This document shows, in pieces, positions 1-10,441 of a DNA stretch of 64,000 nucleotides. The translations under genes and the position numbers were made by a program. Within the stretch, counting starts at the first letter, position 1; every line of letters starts with the position of its first letter. A model generated the notes under the pieces. The model did no database searches. It was not told the DNA's origin and worked only from the letters and a program-made list of their open reading frames with translations. Source of the stretch: Pseudomonas lactis (GTDB taxonomy: Bacteria > Pseudomonadota > Gammaproteobacteria > Pseudomonadales > Pseudomonadaceae); contig NZ_JYLO01000001.1 in assembly GCF_001439845.1 (NCBI RefSeq), forward strand, positions 310,001-374,000, read 5' to 3'.

Positions 1-48
1 CAGTTGCTGGAAGGACTGTTGACTTGGGGGCAGAAGCACTACCGGTAA
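1..48 (+). CDS. C-terminal end of an unidentified protein (partial)
   Basis: The first 48 bases read in frame 1 as 15 residues ending in GQKHYR and a TAA stop. They lie in the same direction as pip. Only the tail is in the window, so neither family nor function can be assigned. The next 70 bases hold a REP sequence, which fits the end of a transcription unit. Confidence 0.4.
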   Translation, partial: QLLEGLLTWGQKHYR

Positions 49-70
49 TTGTTGCTGCTGCTGCAATAGC

Positions 71-95
71 TTTCGCGAGCAAGCCCGCTCCCACA
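71..95 (-). repeat. Single REP sequence, family A
   Basis: A lone copy of the GTGGGAGCGGGCTTGCTCGC-type palindromic unit, read on the minus strand. The same core recurs as inverted pairs elsewhere in the window (131, 8533, 26012, 28482, 33285, 35700, 55816). Confidence 0.75.
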
Positions 96-130
96 CTTGA
101 CCGCGCGCTATCATGAGAATGCGCTCCAAA

Positions 131-220
131 TGTGGGAGCTGGCTTGCCTGCGATAACGGTGGTTCAGCAACACTTTTATCAACTGACACACCGCCATCGC
201 AGGCAAGCCAGCTCCCACAC
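131..220. repeat. REPIN, family A
   Basis: A forward TGTGGGAGCTGGCTTGCC unit at 131 and its inverted copy ending at 220 are separated by about 40 bases, so the transcript can fold into a long hairpin. This arrangement is typical of REP doublets in the P. fluorescens group, which are thought to be mobilised in trans by RAYT transposases. No RAYT gene is present in the window. Confidence 0.85.
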
Positions 221-535
221 TGTCGCCAAGACTGAAGCTTCTACCCGCGATGACTCATCCCAGGCTCGCCTGCGCCAAACCTACAACCCCATGTGCTATC
301 GCTCCGAAGCGCCTGATCCAGCAGAAGGCTGGCCCACGGTTGTTTGCGGGCTCGCGGCCAAGGCCAGAGGTGGATCGGCTGTATGACTATCTGCTCGGTT
401 ATCTGAGGCGCGAACTGCTGACACAGGTCTAAGTGCTCAAGGACATGCTCATTGCACAATTCGGGTTTATGATGCCAGACGGCAAAATAATAGACGTCCC
501 CCCAGGGATGAACCCGACACCCTACGGAGCACGCA

Positions 536-1507
536 ATGCAGACTTGGTACCCGCAGATCAAACCCTACGCCCGGCACGATCTGGCTGTCGATGACACCCA
601 CACCCTGTATGTCGATGAAAGTGGCTCCCCCGAAGGATTGCCTGTCGTGTTCATCCATGGCGGCCCCGGTTCCGGTTGCGACGCCCAGAGCCGCTGCTAT
701 TTCGACCCGAACCTCTACCATATTGTCACCTTCGACCAGCGTGGCTGTGGCCGCTCCACGCCAAGGGCGAGCCTGGAGAACAACACCACTTGGGACCTGG
801 TCGCCGACCTTGAACGCATCCGCGAGCACCTGGGCATCGACAAGTGGGTGCTGTTCGGCGGCTCCTGGGGCTCGACCCTGGCCCTGGCCTACGCGCAAAC
901 CCATCCCGAGCGTGTGCTCGGCCTGATCGTGCGCGGCATCTTCCTCGCCCGGCCCCAGGATATTCGCTGGTTCTACCAGGAGGGCGCGAGCCGTCTGTTC
1001 CCGGATTACTGGCAGGACTACGTGGCCCCGATCCCGGTGGAGGAGCGCCACGATATGATTGCCGCTTACCACAAGCGGCTGACCGGCAATGACCAGATCG
1101 CCCAGATGCACGCGGCCAAAGCCTGGTCGGGCTGGGAAGGCCGCATGCTGGGCCTGTGCCCGAGCCCACAACATGTGGAGCGGTTTTCCGAGCCGCAGCG
1201 CGCCCTGTCCATCGCACGTATCGAGTGCCATTACTTCACCAACAACTCCTTCCTGGAACCCAACCAGCTGATTCGCGATATGCACAAGATCGCCCATCTG
1301 CCTGGCGTCATCATCCATGGCCGCTACGATATGATCTGCACGCTGGATAACGCCTGGGAGTTGCACCAGGCCTGGCCCAACAGCGAGTTGCAGGTGATCC
1401 GCGAGGCGGGGCATGCGGCATCCGAGCCGGGTATCACTGACGCGCTGGTACGCGCGACCGGCGAAATGGCTCGGCGCTTGCTCGACCTGCCGCCTGAAGA
1501 AGCATGA
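536..1507 (+). CDS. pip: Proline iminopeptidase
   Basis: A 323-residue cytoplasmic alpha/beta-hydrolase that removes N-terminal proline from peptides (peptidase family S33). The oxyanion-region motif HGGPGSG is at residues 41-47. The nucleophile lies in GGSWGS, with Ser110 at the position expected for this family, and a histidine in the C-terminal GHAAS segment can complete the triad. Length matches bacterial Pip. The ATG at 536 has a GGAG ribosome-binding site six bases upstream. The stop overlaps the dtd start by four bases (ATGA), so the two genes are probably translationally coupled. Confidence 0.95.
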   Translation: MQTWYPQIKPYARHDLAVDDTHTLYVDESGSPEGLPVVFIHGGPGSGCDAQSRCYFDPNLYHIVTFDQRGCGRSTPRASLENNTTWDLVADLERIREHLGIDKWVLFGGSWGSTLALAYAQTHPERVLGLIVRGIFLARPQDIRWFYQEGASRLFPDYWQDYVAPIPVEERHDMIAAYHKRLTGNDQIAQMHAAKAWSGWEGRMLGLCPSPQHVERFSEPQRALSIARIECHYFTNNSFLEPNQLIRDMHKIAHLPGVIIHGRYDMICTLDNAWELHQAWPNSELQVIREAGHAASEPGITDALVRATGEMARRLLDLPPEEA

Positions 1508-1941
1508 AGGGCCTGTTGCAGCGGGTGCGTGGCGCCCGGGTCGAGGTTGCGGGTGAGGTGGTAGGCTCAATCGACCAGGGTTTGCTGGTGCTGGTCGCCG
1601 TCGAGCCTTCAGATACGCCCGAAAGCGCCGACAAACTGCTGCACAAGCTGCTTAACTATCGGGTGTTCAGTGACGAGGAGGGCAAGATGAACCTCTCCCT
1701 CAAGGACATCGGCGGCGGTTTGCTGCTGGTGTCGCAGTTCACCTTGGCGGCGGATACCAAGAGCGGGCTGCGGCCCAGCTTCTCCACGGCGGCTCCACCG
1801 GCCCTGGGAGCGGCGCTTTTTGATCACTTGTTGTTACAAGCGCAACAATTGCATGGCAAGGTGGCGTCAGGGCGTTTTGGCGCTGATATGCAGGTGCACC
1901 TGGTCAATGATGGCCCTGTGACCTTCCTCTTACAGACATGA
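1504..1941 (+). CDS. dtd: D-aminoacyl-tRNA deacylase
   Basis: A 145-residue homodimeric editing enzyme that hydrolyses D-amino acids (and glycine mischarged on tRNA-Ala) from tRNA. Both family signatures are present: SQFTL at residues 77-81 and NDGPVT at 135-140, which carries the Gly-Pro selectivity motif. It is full length and follows pip with a four-base overlap. The 266 bases between it and opgG contain no gene and no clear terminator that I can defend. Confidence 0.96.
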   Translation: MKGLLQRVRGARVEVAGEVVGSIDQGLLVLVAVEPSDTPESADKLLHKLLNYRVFSDEEGKMNLSLKDIGGGLLLVSQFTLAADTKSGLRPSFSTAAPPALGAALFDHLLLQAQQLHGKVASGRFGADMQVHLVNDGPVTFLLQT

Positions 1942-2207
1942 ATGTATGAAAAGCGACGTTAATGCCTAAAAACGCAGGGTTTCGCTACAAATACTTCACT
2001 GTCCCTGATGCGTTGTCTCGCGGGCTACTAGATAATCGCGCGCTACGGGGATCAGCGTTGTTTGGTCCATTTTTGACTTAGGTAGAGCCTTGTCCGATGG
2101 CCTTTGGGGAATCATTTTGCCCTTGGGGAGTCGGAACATTGCTCGCCAACCTGGCATATAGATAGCTGGCCGTTGGTTTTTTGATCTGTTTTCGGCGAGG
2201 GTTGCTC

Positions 2208-3944
2208 GTGATTGTTAGTCCCTGTAATGCACCAAAATTGTCTGCCAAACGGTTACGAAACGCACTGGTGACGGGCTCTGCCCTGTTTTGCCTGTTCGGC
2301 GCGGGTCAACTGTGGGCGTTCAGTCTGGATGATGTGTCGGCCAAGGCGAAAGAGCTGGCCGGGCAGAAATACGAAGCTCCGCGCAGCAATTTGCCGAACG
2401 AATTCCGCGAAATGAAATTCGCTGACTACCAGAAGATTCGTTTCCGCAATGAAAAAGCCGAGTGGGCCGATCAGAACACCCCGTTCAAGCTGTCCTTCTA
2501 TCACCAGGGGATGCATTTCGACACCCCGGTGAAAATCAACGAAGTCACCGCCGACAGCGTGCATGAAATCAAGTACGACCCGACGCGTTTCGATTTCGGC
2601 GATGTGAAATTTGATCCTAAAGCCACCGAACAGTTGGGTTACGCCGGTTTCCGTGTGCTTTTCCCGATCAACAAGGCCGACAAGCAAGACGAAATCATGA
2701 CCATGCTCGGCGCCAGCTATTTCCGCGTCGTGGGCAAAGACCAGGTGTATGGCCTGTCTGCCCGTGGCATGGCGATCGACACTGCGTTGCCGTCTGGCGA
2801 AGAATTCCCGCGTTTCACCGAGTTCTGGATCGAGCGTCCAAAACCGGGTGACAAGCATCTGGTGATCTTTGCGCTGCTGGATTCGCCACGCGCCACTGGC
2901 GCCTACCGCCTGATCCTGCGCCCTGGCACCGATACCGTGGTGGACGTCAAATCCCAGATGTTCCTGCGTGACAAGGTCAGCAAACTGGGCGTTGCGCCGT
3001 TGACCTCGATGTTCCTGTTCGGCGCCAACCAGCCGTCCAAGGTCCTCAACTACCGTCGCGAGCTTCACGATTCCAGCGGCCTGTCGATCCACGCCGGCAA
3101 TGGCGAGTGGATCTGGCGTCCACTGAACAACCCTAAACACCTATCGGTCAGCAACTTCAGCGTCGAGAACCCGCGTGGGTTCGGCCTGCTGCAGCGTGGT
3201 CGCAACTTCAGCCACTACGAAGACCTGGACGACAACTACGACAAGCGCCCGAGCGCCTGGATCGAACCTGAAGGCGATTGGGGCAAAGGCTCCGTCGACC
3301 TGGTCGAGATCCCGACTGCCGATGAGACCAACGACAACATCGTGGCCTTCTGGAGCCCGGCCGAGCTGCCGGAAGTCGGCAAGCCGCTGGACGTGGCCTA
3401 CCGCCTGCACTGGACATTGGACGACGCGGCTTTCCATTCGCCAGACAGTGCCTGGGTCAAGCAGACCCTGCGCTCCACCGGTGACGTGAAGCAATCCAAC
3501 CTGATCCGTCAGCCCGATGGCAGCGTGGCCTACCTGGTGGACTTCGAGGGCCCGTCCCTGAAGAAACTGCTGCCGGACGCTCCGGTACGTAGCCAGGTGA
3601 GCGTGGGTGATAACGCCGAACTGGTTGAAAACAGCGTGCGTTACAACGAACACACCAAAGGCTGGCGCCTGACCCTGCGTATGAAGATCAAGGACGCAAG
3701 CAAGCCGACCGAAATGCGTGCGGCGCTGGTGCAAGATATCGTGCAGCCTGAGCCTGAGTCGGTTTCCAACCATGTGCTCAAGGCCGACAAAGTCTTGGCC
3801 AAGCAGCATGAGAAGCAGGCCAAGAAAGACGCCAAGGACAAGGAAGCCAAACAGCCTGAGGCTGCCCCAGCCACACCGGAGCCGATCAAGACCGAGCAAG
3901 TCCTGACCGAAACCTGGAGCTATCAGTTGCCTGCCGATGAGTAA
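2208..3944 (+). CDS. opgG: Glucan biosynthesis protein OpgG (MdoG), periplasmic
   Basis: A periplasmic protein needed for branching or release of osmoregulated periplasmic glucans. The GTG at 2208 was chosen because a GAGG ribosome-binding site lies seven bases upstream and it gives a compact signal peptide: basic LSAKRLRN, then a hydrophobic stretch ending in GAGQLWA before FSLDDV. A TTG at 2181 would add nine residues. The mature part is the usual OpgG fold of about 500 residues. The C-terminus carries a Lys/Ala/Glu-rich tail ([13 protein letters not shown]) before the final strand. The stop overlaps opgH by eight bases, so the two form an operon. Confidence 0.95.
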   Translation: MIVSPCNAPKLSAKRLRNALVTGSALFCLFGAGQLWAFSLDDVSAKAKELAGQKYEAPRSNLPNEFREMKFADYQKIRFRNEKAEWADQNTPFKLSFYHQGMHFDTPVKINEVTADSVHEIKYDPTRFDFGDVKFDPKATEQLGYAGFRVLFPINKADKQDEIMTMLGASYFRVVGKDQVYGLSARGMAIDTALPSGEEFPRFTEFWIERPKPGDKHLVIFALLDSPRATGAYRLILRPGTDTVVDVKSQMFLRDKVSKLGVAPLTSMFLFGANQPSKVLNYRRELHDSSGLSIHAGNGEWIWRPLNNPKHLSVSNFSVENPRGFGLLQRGRNFSHYEDLDDNYDKRPSAWIEPEGDWGKGSVDLVEIPTADETNDNIVAFWSPAELPEVGKPLDVAYRLHWTLDDAAFHSPDSAWVKQTLRSTGDVKQSNLIRQPDGSVAYLVDFEGPSLKKLLPDAPVRSQVSVGDNAELVENSVRYNEHTKGWRLTLRMKIKDASKPTEMRAALVQDIVQPEPESVSNHVLKADKVLAKQHEKQAKKDAKDKEAKQPEAAPATPEPIKTEQVLTETWSYQLPADE

Positions 3945-6507
3945 TTCTCAAGTCAAGCCAGAGACTCTGTCCGAGTACCTGGCGCATCTACCCATGACGG
4001 CTGAGCAGCGCGCCGAGCTGGCGGGCTGCAAGTCCTTCAGCGAGTTGCACGAACGTCTGTCGTCCAAGACCTTCGACGCACCGGCCGACGCTGCCCAAGC
4101 GTCGGTTGGCCGCCGCTTGACCCTCAACAGCGCCGAAGAGCTGCAAGACGCCGAGATGCTGGCGCTCGATGCCAGCGGTCGTGTGTGCCTCAAGGCCACG
4201 CCGCCGATCCGCCGGACCAAAGTGGTGCCCGAGCCTTGGCGTACCAACATTCTGGTGCGCGGTTGGCGCCGGATGACCGGCCGCACCAACCCGCCCAAGA
4301 CACCGAAAGACGAGCGGGTACTGCCGGCTGCGCGCTGGCGTACCGTGGGCTCGATCCGTCGTTACATCCTGTTGGTGCTGATGCTGGGCCAGACCATCGT
4401 GGCCGGCTGGTACATGAAAGGCATCATGCCGTACCAGGGCTGGTCGCTGGTCGACTTCGACGAAATTCGCAACCAGACCCTGCTGCAAACCGCTACCCAG
4501 GTACTGCCTTACGCACTGCAAACCAGCATCCTGATCATGTTCGGGATTCTGTTCTGCTGGGTGTCGGCTGGTTTCTGGACTGCGCTCATGGGCTTCCTGG
4601 AACTGCTGACTGGTCACGATAAATACCGTATCTCCGGTAAAAGTGCCGGTGACGAGCCGATTCCCAAGGATGCGCGCACCGCCCTGGTGATGCCGATCTG
4701 TAACGAAGACGTGCCGCGTGTATTCGCCGGTTTGCGTGCAACGTTCGAATCGGTGGCCGCGACCGGTGACCTGGATCGCTTCGATTTCTTCGTGCTCAGC
4801 GACAGTAACGACGCCGACATCTGCATCGCCGAACAGCAAGCCTGGCTCGACGTATGCCGCGAAGCCGGTGGTTTCGGCAAGATCTTCTATCGCCGTCGCC
4901 GCCGCCGCGTTAAGCGCAAGAGCGGCAACCTCGACGACTTCTGCCGTCGTTGGGGTGGTGACTACAAGTACATGGTCGTTCTTGACGCTGACTCTGTGAT
5001 GAGCGGCGAGTGCCTGACCAGCCTGGTGCGCCTGATGGAAGCCACGCCGGATGCCGGGATTATCCAGACCGCGCCGCGTGCGTCGGGCATGGACACCCTG
5101 TATGCGCGCATGCAGCAGTTCGCTACCCGCGTATACGGCCCACTGTTTACCGCCGGCCTGCACTTCTGGCAGTTGGGTGAATCCCACTACTGGGGTCACA
5201 ACGCTATTATCCGTATGAAGCCGTTTATCGAGCACTGCGCCCTGGCGCCGTTGCCAGGTAAAGGCGCGTTTGCCGGCGCGATTCTTTCCCACGACTTCGT
5301 TGAAGCCGCGCTGATGCGCCGCGCCGGCTGGGGCGTGTGGATTGCCTACGACCTGCCGGGCAGCTACGAAGAACTGCCGCCGAACCTGCTGGATGAACTC
5401 AAGCGTGACCGTCGCTGGTGCCACGGTAACCTGATGAACTTCCGCCTGTTCCTGGTTAAAGGCATGCACCCGGTGCACCGTGCGGTGTTCCTCACCGGCG
5501 TGATGTCTTACCTTTCGGCGCCGTTGTGGTTCTTCTTCCTGGTGCTGTCCACGGCCTTGCTGGCGGTGAACACGCTGATGGAACCGCAGTACTTCATGGC
5601 TCCGCGCCAGTTGTACCCGCTGTGGCCACAATGGCACCCGGACAAGGCGGTGGCGCTGTTCTCCACCACCATCGTGCTGTTGTTCCTGCCTAAACTGCTC
5701 AGCATCATCTTGATCTGGGCCAAGGGCGCCAAAGAGTTCGGTGGCAAGTTCAAGGTGACCCTGTCGATGCTGCTGGAGATGTTGTTCTCCATGCTGCTGG
5801 CGCCGGTGCGGATGATCTTCCACACCCGTTTCGTGCTCGCCGCGTTCCTCGGCTGGGCCGCTACCTGGAACTCGCCGCAACGTGATGACGACTCCACACC
5901 TTGGAGCGAGGCGGTCAAGCGCCACGGTCCGCAAACCGTGCTGGGCTTTTTGTGGGCGCTGCTGGTGGTGTGGCTGAACCCAAGCTTCCTGTGGTGGCTG
6001 GTGCCTATCGTCGGTTCGCTGATGCTGTCGATCCCGGTGTCGGTGATTTCCAGCCGGGTCAAGTTGGGCCTCAAGTCCCGCGACGAGAGCCTGTTCCTGA
6101 TTCCTGAGGAATACAATCCGCCGCAAGCCCTGCTGTCGACCGAGAAGTACACCCACGAAAACCGTTGGCACGCCCTCAATGACGGCTTTGTGCGTTCGGT
6201 GGTCGACCCGCAGCAGAACGCCCTGGCCTGCGCCTTGGCGACCTCGCGGCACCGTGAGGCCGAGCCCATCGAGTACCTGCGCATGGAGCGGGTTCGCCAC
6301 GCGTTGAAAGTCGGCCCGGCCGGCCTCAACAACAGCGAACGCCTGGCCTTGCTCAGCGACCCGGTGGCCCTGGCTCGCCTGCATGAGCAGGTGTGGAGCG
6401 AAGGCCATGCCGAGTGGCTCGGCGCTTGGCGTGCCTCGATCAAGGCTGATCCGCACGCGCCATTGCTGCCCCTGCAACCACAGTCGCCCCAGGCCCAACC
6501 GGCCTGA
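3937..6507 (+). CDS. opgH: Glucans biosynthesis glucosyltransferase OpgH (MdoH)
   Basis: An 856-residue inner-membrane family 2 glycosyltransferase that polymerises the beta-1,2-glucan backbone from UDP-glucose and exports it. After a cytoplasmic N-terminus, two membrane segments (about residues 140-160 and 190-215) precede the catalytic domain. That domain shows MPICNED, the DADS metal-binding motif and the RDRRW acceptor motif (R-x-x-R-W type). Several further membrane helices follow (about residues 515-700). Length fits the family. It overlaps opgG by eight bases and is followed by a strong terminator, so opgGH is a two-gene operon. Confidence 0.96.
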   Translation: MSNSQVKPETLSEYLAHLPMTAEQRAELAGCKSFSELHERLSSKTFDAPADAAQASVGRRLTLNSAEELQDAEMLALDASGRVCLKATPPIRRTKVVPEPWRTNILVRGWRRMTGRTNPPKTPKDERVLPAARWRTVGSIRRYILLVLMLGQTIVAGWYMKGIMPYQGWSLVDFDEIRNQTLLQTATQVLPYALQTSILIMFGILFCWVSAGFWTALMGFLELLTGHDKYRISGKSAGDEPIPKDARTALVMPICNEDVPRVFAGLRATFESVAATGDLDRFDFFVLSDSNDADICIAEQQAWLDVCREAGGFGKIFYRRRRRRVKRKSGNLDDFCRRWGGDYKYMVVLDADSVMSGECLTSLVRLMEATPDAGIIQTAPRASGMDTLYARMQQFATRVYGPLFTAGLHFWQLGESHYWGHNAIIRMKPFIEHCALAPLPGKGAFAGAILSHDFVEAALMRRAGWGVWIAYDLPGSYEELPPNLLDELKRDRRWCHGNLMNFRLFLVKGMHPVHRAVFLTGVMSYLSAPLWFFFLVLSTALLAVNTLMEPQYFMAPRQLYPLWPQWHPDKAVALFSTTIVLLFLPKLLSIILIWAKGAKEFGGKFKVTLSMLLEMLFSMLLAPVRMIFHTRFVLAAFLGWAATWNSPQRDDDSTPWSEAVKRHGPQTVLGFLWALLVVWLNPSFLWWLVPIVGSLMLSIPVSVISSRVKLGLKSRDESLFLIPEEYNPPQALLSTEKYTHENRWHALNDGFVRSVVDPQQNALACALATSRHREAEPIEYLRMERVRHALKVGPAGLNNSERLALLSDPVALARLHEQVWSEGHAEWLGAWRASIKADPHAPLLPLQPQSPQAQPA

Positions 6508-6513
6508 TTCAGG

Positions 6514-6544
6514 CACCCCCGAAGGCTCACTTCGGGGGTGTTTC
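6514..6544 (+). terminator. Rho-independent terminator of opgGH
   Basis: A perfect 11-bp stem, CACCCCCGAAG paired with CTTCGGGGGTG, with a five-base loop, is followed by TTTC. It starts six bases after the opgH stop codon. Confidence 0.85.
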
Positions 6545-6650
6545 AAACGTTGGTCCTACAGCGTTTTTAGCCCCTTCCTTTTTATTCCTAACTCCTTGTT
6601 ATTTCGAAACAAAAGACCTTTGTTCGAAGCGTATTGCCGTGCCTGCGGCT

Positions 6651-6663
6651 GGGTTAGGATCGC
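6651..6663 (+). promoter_or_regulatory. Shared promoter-like motif, first binding-protein gene
   Basis: GGGTTAGGATCGC lies about 30 bases upstream of the first binding-protein gene and recurs exactly at 7638-7650 before its paralogue. TAGGAT resembles a sigma-70 -10 box and a TTGCCG lies 15 bases upstream. The assignment rests on this conservation, not on a strong consensus match. Confidence 0.4.
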
Positions 6664-6693
6664 CCCCACATTGGACTCGCCACGGGGGCATTC

Positions 6694-7494
6694 ATGATCA
6701 AAAGGTATTGTTTGGCATTGCTGATGGGCTTTTTCCTGGGGGGACATGCAGGCCTGCTTTACGCGGGCGCGCTGGACAACGCTGTGCGCCGTGGCGTACT
6801 TAAAGTCGGCACCACCCCCAATAACGTGCCGTTCGAAATGCTCGATAAGCAGGGACGCATCGTCGGCTTTGAAATTGACTTGCTCCACGCCATGAGCCGC
6901 GCGCTGGGCGTAGAACTTGAATTGGTAGCGGTGCCCTACACAGACTTACTGCCAGGGCTATTGGCGAACAAGTTTGATCTGATTGGCAGCGGCATGACGG
7001 TCACTCAAGAGCGCAACCTCAAGCTCAACTTCAGTGACTCGTTTATCGTGGTGGGCCAGACAGTGTTGCTGCATCCGCGCCTGGGCGGGCTGGTCGCCAG
7101 TATTGAAGAACTGGACGACGCCAGTTACCGCGTTGTTGCTACCCAAGGCACCACCGGCGAAGCCGCTGCACAGCGCTTTCTCGTATCTGCGCGGCTCAGC
7201 AGTGTGGCCAACCCGGAAGAAGGCGTGCGGCAGGTTTTAGAAGGCAAGGCCGATGCTTTTATCCATGATGCCCCCTACAACCTGATCGCAATGACTCGGC
7301 CGCAGAACAGCGCGTTGTTGGCGCTGGAACAACCCTTCACCTTTGAGCCCTTGGCGTTTGGCCTGAAAAAAGGTGATTACGACAGCCTCAATTGGATCAA
7401 CCACTTTCTCAACCAGATCGCCCAGGACGGCACCTACGATCGCCTGCATGACAAGTGGTTAAGGGACACGGCCTGGATCGCCGAGATCGACTGA
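6694..7494 (+). CDS. Amino-acid ABC transporter substrate-binding protein (first of two paralogues)
   Basis: A 266-residue periplasmic binding protein of the SBP_bac_3 family for polar amino acids. Residues 1-24 form a signal peptide ending in LLYAGA. The mature protein shows the family features LKVGTTPNNVPFEM and VGFEIDLLHAMSRALG, then GSGMTVTQERNLKLNFS. It is clearly paralogous to the next gene, including a near-identical C-terminus (TFEPLAFGLKKGDYDS and GTYDRLHDKW). It has its own promoter-like motif and lies upstream of the permease and ATPase genes. The ligand cannot be read from sequence. The two proteins may widen the range of one transporter. Confidence 0.88.
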   Translation: MIKRYCLALLMGFFLGGHAGLLYAGALDNAVRRGVLKVGTTPNNVPFEMLDKQGRIVGFEIDLLHAMSRALGVELELVAVPYTDLLPGLLANKFDLIGSGMTVTQERNLKLNFSDSFIVVGQTVLLHPRLGGLVASIEELDDASYRVVATQGTTGEAAAQRFLVSARLSSVANPEEGVRQVLEGKADAFIHDAPYNLIAMTRPQNSALLALEQPFTFEPLAFGLKKGDYDSLNWINHFLNQIAQDGTYDRLHDKWLRDTAWIAEID

Positions 7495-7637
7495 TCGTCA
7501 TAACTGCTTACACATCAACCCCTGATCGAGAGGCCGCGCTGAAGCGTCTGCGCCTGCGCTTCTCCGGGCCGCTGTCAGTGTTTTCCGACACACACCGATA
7601 ACATTTACCGGTGAAACCTTTGTGGCGGACAACGAGT

Positions 7638-7650
7638 GGGTTAGGATCGC
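7638..7650 (+). promoter_or_regulatory. Shared promoter-like motif, second binding-protein gene
   Basis: Exact repeat of GGGTTAGGATCGC seen at 6651-6663, here about 60 bases upstream of the second binding-protein gene. A TTGTGG sits 16 bases before TAGGAT, a plausible sigma-70 spacing. The 216-base gap between the paralogues otherwise holds only a weak hairpin (7541-7562) without a T-run. Confidence 0.4.
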
Positions 7651-7710
7651 TCCCCGAAATGGCGCAGCCCTCTCGTGCGCCCACTTTATAAGAATCGTTC
7701 AGGGGTCTTG

Positions 7711-8511
7711 ATGATGAAAAAGTATCTTTCGATGCTGATGCTTGGCGTCACCGCGCTGGTCGCTGCCACCGTGGCACAGGCCGGCGCCATTGATGAGGCG
7801 GTCAAGCGCGGCACGTTGAAAGTCGGCATGGACCCTACCTACATGCCGTTCGAGATGACCGACAAGCGCGGTGAAATCATCGGTTTCGAAGTCGACATCC
7901 TCAAGGCCATGGCCAAGTCCATGGGCGTCAAGCTAGAGCTGGTGTCCACCGGCTACGACGGCATCATCCCGGCCTTCCTGACCGGCAAGTTCGACATGAT
8001 TGGCAGCGGCATGACCCTGACCCAGGAACGCAACCTGCGCCTGAACTTCAGCGAACCCTTCATCGTGGTCGGCCAGACGCTGCTGATCCGCAAGGAGCTG
8101 GAAGGCACCATCAAGTCCTACAAAGACCTGAACGACGAGAAATATCGCCTGACCTCCAAGCTCGGCACCACCGGTGAAATGGTTGCCAAAAAGCTGATCT
8201 CCAAAGCCAAGTACCACGGCTACGACAACGAGCAGGAAGGCGTGCTCGACGTGGTCAACGGCAAGGCTGACGCCTTCGTCTACGACGCGCCGTACAACGT
8301 GGTGGCCGAGAAAAAAGTCGGTAACGGCAAGCTGGTGTTCCTGGACGAACCCTTCACCTTTGAACCCCTGGCGTTCGGTTTGAAGAAAGGCGATTACGAC
8401 AGCATCAACTTCATCAACAACTTCCTGCACCAGATCCGTAACGACGGCACCTACGATCGCATCCATGACAAGTGGTTCAAGAGCTCCGAGTGGCTCAAGG
8501 ACATGGAATAA
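7711..8511 (+). CDS. Amino-acid ABC transporter substrate-binding protein (second paralogue)
   Basis: A 266-residue SBP_bac_3 protein. The ATG at 7711 (or the adjacent ATG at 7714) is preceded by AGGGG and gives a typical signal peptide, MKKYLSMLMLGVTALVAA then a cleavage site near AQAGA. Motifs match the upstream paralogue: LKVGMDPTYMPFEM, GFEVDILKAMAKSMG, GSGMTLTQERNLRLNFS and YDAPYNVV. This copy has a more typical binding-pocket region and sits closer to the permease gene, separated from it by a REP pair. It is probably the main receptor for this transporter. Confidence 0.9.
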   Translation: MMKKYLSMLMLGVTALVAATVAQAGAIDEAVKRGTLKVGMDPTYMPFEMTDKRGEIIGFEVDILKAMAKSMGVKLELVSTGYDGIIPAFLTGKFDMIGSGMTLTQERNLRLNFSEPFIVVGQTLLIRKELEGTIKSYKDLNDEKYRLTSKLGTTGEMVAKKLISKAKYHGYDNEQEGVLDVVNGKADAFVYDAPYNVVAEKKVGNGKLVFLDEPFTFEPLAFGLKKGDYDSINFINNFLHQIRNDGTYDRIHDKWFKSSEWLKDME

Positions 8512-8532
8512 GGCCTGACACCGAGTTGCCTG

Positions 8533-8606
8533 TATCGCAGGCAAGCCAGCTCCCACATTTGACTGTATTCGCACATCAACCTGTGGGAGCGGGCTTGCCC
8601 GCGATG
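8533..8606. repeat. REP pair, family A, head-to-head arrangement
   Basis: An inverted unit (8533-8558) comes first and a forward unit (8582-8606) second, the reverse of the usual REPIN order. It lies between the binding-protein and permease genes, where such hairpins often reduce expression of downstream genes. Confidence 0.75.
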
Positions 8607-8641
8607 GCGGCCTATCAGGCGACACCTATGCGGAAAGTGAA

Positions 8642-9601
8642 ATGAAACAGAAAAAAGCCCAATGGCCCTGGCACCTGCTGACGGTGGTCGTGCTGGTCGG
8701 CCTGGCGGGTGCCTTGTATTACGCCACCTCGTTGATGTCCTACGAGTGGCGCTGGAACCGCGTCCCACAGTACTTCGCCTATCAAGCCGAGACCTCCCAG
8801 CGCGCCGCGGATATTTCCACCGTGGTCGAACTGGTGCGCAACGGCGATACGGCCGAAGTCACCCTGCGCAACGACGCCGGGGTCGAGCAAAAGCTCACGG
8901 TTGCCGATAACAGCCTGCAAGTGGCACGCGGCGACGATGTGGCTGAAGGCGATGTGGTCGGCGTGACCCGGCAATGGGCACTGGGGCCGTTGATGTGGGG
9001 CTTGTGGACCACATTGTGGCTGTCGGTAGTGTCCGGCATCCTGGGCTTGGCGATTGGCTTGGCGACCGGGCTGTGCCGGCTGTCGAAAAACCCCACCTTG
9101 CGCGACCTGTCGACGATCTACGTCGAGCTGGTGCGCGGTACGCCGCTGCTGGTGCAGATCTTCATTTTCTATTTCTTTATCGGCACGGTACTCAACCTGT
9201 CCCGGGAGTTCGCCGGGATCGCCGCGCTGTCGTTGTTCACCGGTGCCTACGTGGCAGAAATTGTGCGCGCCGGCGTGCAGTCCATCACCCGAGGCCAGGA
9301 TGAAGCGGCGCGCTCCCTGGGCTTGAGCGCCAGCCAGTCGATGCGCCATGTGGTATTGCCGCAGGCGTTCAAGCGCGTGTTGCCACCACTGGCCGGGCAA
9401 TTTATCAGCCTGGTCAAGGACACGTCCCTGGTGTCGGTGATCGCGATTACCGAGTTGCTCAAGAGCGGCCGCGAGGTGATCACCACCTCGTTCTCGCCAT
9501 TTGAAATCCTGTTCTGTGTGGCGGGCTTGTACCTGCTGATCAACCTGCCGCTGTCGAAGATGGCCAGCCGGCTTGAGCGGAGGCTCGCCCAAAGTGATTG
9601 A
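8642..9601 (+). CDS. Amino-acid ABC transporter permease
   Basis: A 319-residue inner-membrane permease of the His/Glu/Gln/Arg type. A first membrane helix (about residues 10-30) is followed by an unusually long non-membrane segment (about 31-110), then the conserved BPD_transp_1 domain from about residue 115. The EAA loop, which contacts the ATPase, reads [22 protein letters not shown]. Most permeases of this class are about 220-240 residues and lack the extra N-terminal segment. Only one permease is present, so the channel is presumably a homodimer. It overlaps the ATPase gene by eight bases. Confidence 0.92.
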   Translation: MKQKKAQWPWHLLTVVVLVGLAGALYYATSLMSYEWRWNRVPQYFAYQAETSQRAADISTVVELVRNGDTAEVTLRNDAGVEQKLTVADNSLQVARGDDVAEGDVVGVTRQWALGPLMWGLWTTLWLSVVSGILGLAIGLATGLCRLSKNPTLRDLSTIYVELVRGTPLLVQIFIFYFFIGTVLNLSREFAGIAALSLFTGAYVAEIVRAGVQSITRGQDEAARSLGLSASQSMRHVVLPQAFKRVLPPLAGQFISLVKDTSLVSVIAITELLKSGREVITTSFSPFEILFCVAGLYLLINLPLSKMASRLERRLAQSD

Positions 9602-10328
9602 AGTGCGCGATCTGGTAAAAGTCTTCGATACCCGTGGGCAAGTGGTGCGCGCGGTGGATCATGTCACCACTCAAGTGGCCAAGGGCGAGGTGCTGGTGGT
9701 GATCGGCCCCTCGGGCTCCGGCAAGTCCACCTTCCTGCGCTGCCTTAATGGGTTGGAGGAATTCGATTCGGGTTCGGTGAGCATCGACGGCCTGCAACTG
9801 GCCGACCCGAAGACCGACGTGAATGCCTACCGCCGAGAAGTGGGCATGGTGTTCCAGCACTTCAACCTGTTCCCCCACATGACCGTGCTGGAAAACCTGT
9901 GCCTGGCGCAAAAGGTCGTGCGCAAGCGCGGCAAGCCAGAGCGCGAGGCCAAGGCCCTGGCGCTGTTGGAAAAGGTCGGCATCGCGCAGAAGGCCCACGA
10001 GTTTCCATCGCGCCTGTCTGGCGGCCAGCAGCAGCGCGTCGCCATTGCCCGGGCCCTGGCGATGGAGCCCAAGGTGATGCTGTTTGACGAGCCCACCTCG
10101 GCCCTCGACCCGGAAATGGTCGGTGAAGTGCTGGACGTGATGAAGACCTTGGCCCTGGAAGGCATGACCATGGTGTGCGTCACCCACGAGATGGGCTTTG
10201 CCCGGGAAGTGGCAGACCGGGTGTTGTTTTTCGACCACGGCAAACTGCTGGAAGACGCCGCCCCGGTCGAATTCTTCAATGCGCCAAAAGACCCCCGCGC
10301 CCAAGCCTTCCTGCGCCAGGTCCTATGA
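9594..10328 (+). CDS. Amino-acid ABC transporter ATP-binding protein
   Basis: A 244-residue ATPase that powers the transporter encoded upstream. Walker A is GPSGSGKST, the signature is LSGGQQQR, Walker B is [12 protein letters not shown], and the H-loop histidine follows in VTHEMG. The GTG at 9594 was preferred over a TTG at 9573 because GGAGG at 9579-9583 is well placed and the protein then begins [10 protein letters not shown], as in related ATPases. It is followed at once by a REPIN and a convergent chemoreceptor gene. Confidence 0.93.
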   Translation: MIEVRDLVKVFDTRGQVVRAVDHVTTQVAKGEVLVVIGPSGSGKSTFLRCLNGLEEFDSGSVSIDGLQLADPKTDVNAYRREVGMVFQHFNLFPHMTVLENLCLAQKVVRKRGKPEREAKALALLEKVGIAQKAHEFPSRLSGGQQQRVAIARALAMEPKVMLFDEPTSALDPEMVGEVLDVMKTLALEGMTMVCVTHEMGFAREVADRVLFFDHGKLLEDAAPVEFFNAPKDPRAQAFLRQVL

Positions 10329-10329
10329 C

Positions 10330-10430
10330 TGTAGGAGCGAGCTTGCTCGCGAAAAACGTCAACGATAACGCCACGCACCCTGAATGAACGCGGCGGCCTT
10401 GGGTTTTTCGCGAGCAAGCTCGCTCCTACA
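10330..10430. repeat. REPIN, TGTAGGAGCGAGCTTGCTCGC subtype
   Basis: Inverted units TGTAGGAGCGAGCTTGCTCG (10330-) and its complement ending at 10430 flank a loop of about 50 bases. The loop is related, in opposite orientation, to that of the REPIN at 22592-22692. It lies between two convergent genes. Confidence 0.85.
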
Positions 10431-10441
10431 GGGGTGGTGTT

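Larger units (their letters stand above)
49..535. other. Intergenic region upstream of pip with REP sequences
   Basis: This 487-base stretch has no convincing gene. It contains a single REP copy (71-95) and a complete inverted pair (131-220). From 221 to 535 I see only a short open frame (250-432, 60 residues) with no recognised domain. Its last 25 residues look protein-like, so it could be a gene remnant. The pip ribosome-binding site is GGAG at about 525-528. Confidence 0.5.

Noticed and set aside
3988..6546. Very long open frame on the strand opposite opgH
   Set aside because: It is complementary to a well-supported glycosyltransferase gene, is rich in His/Gln/Arg from GC-rich codons, and has no domain. 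It is a by-product of high GC content.
7541..7562. GAAGCG/CGCTTC hairpin between the two binding-protein genes
   Set aside because: Stem of only six bases with a ten-base loop and no T-run; not a credible terminator.
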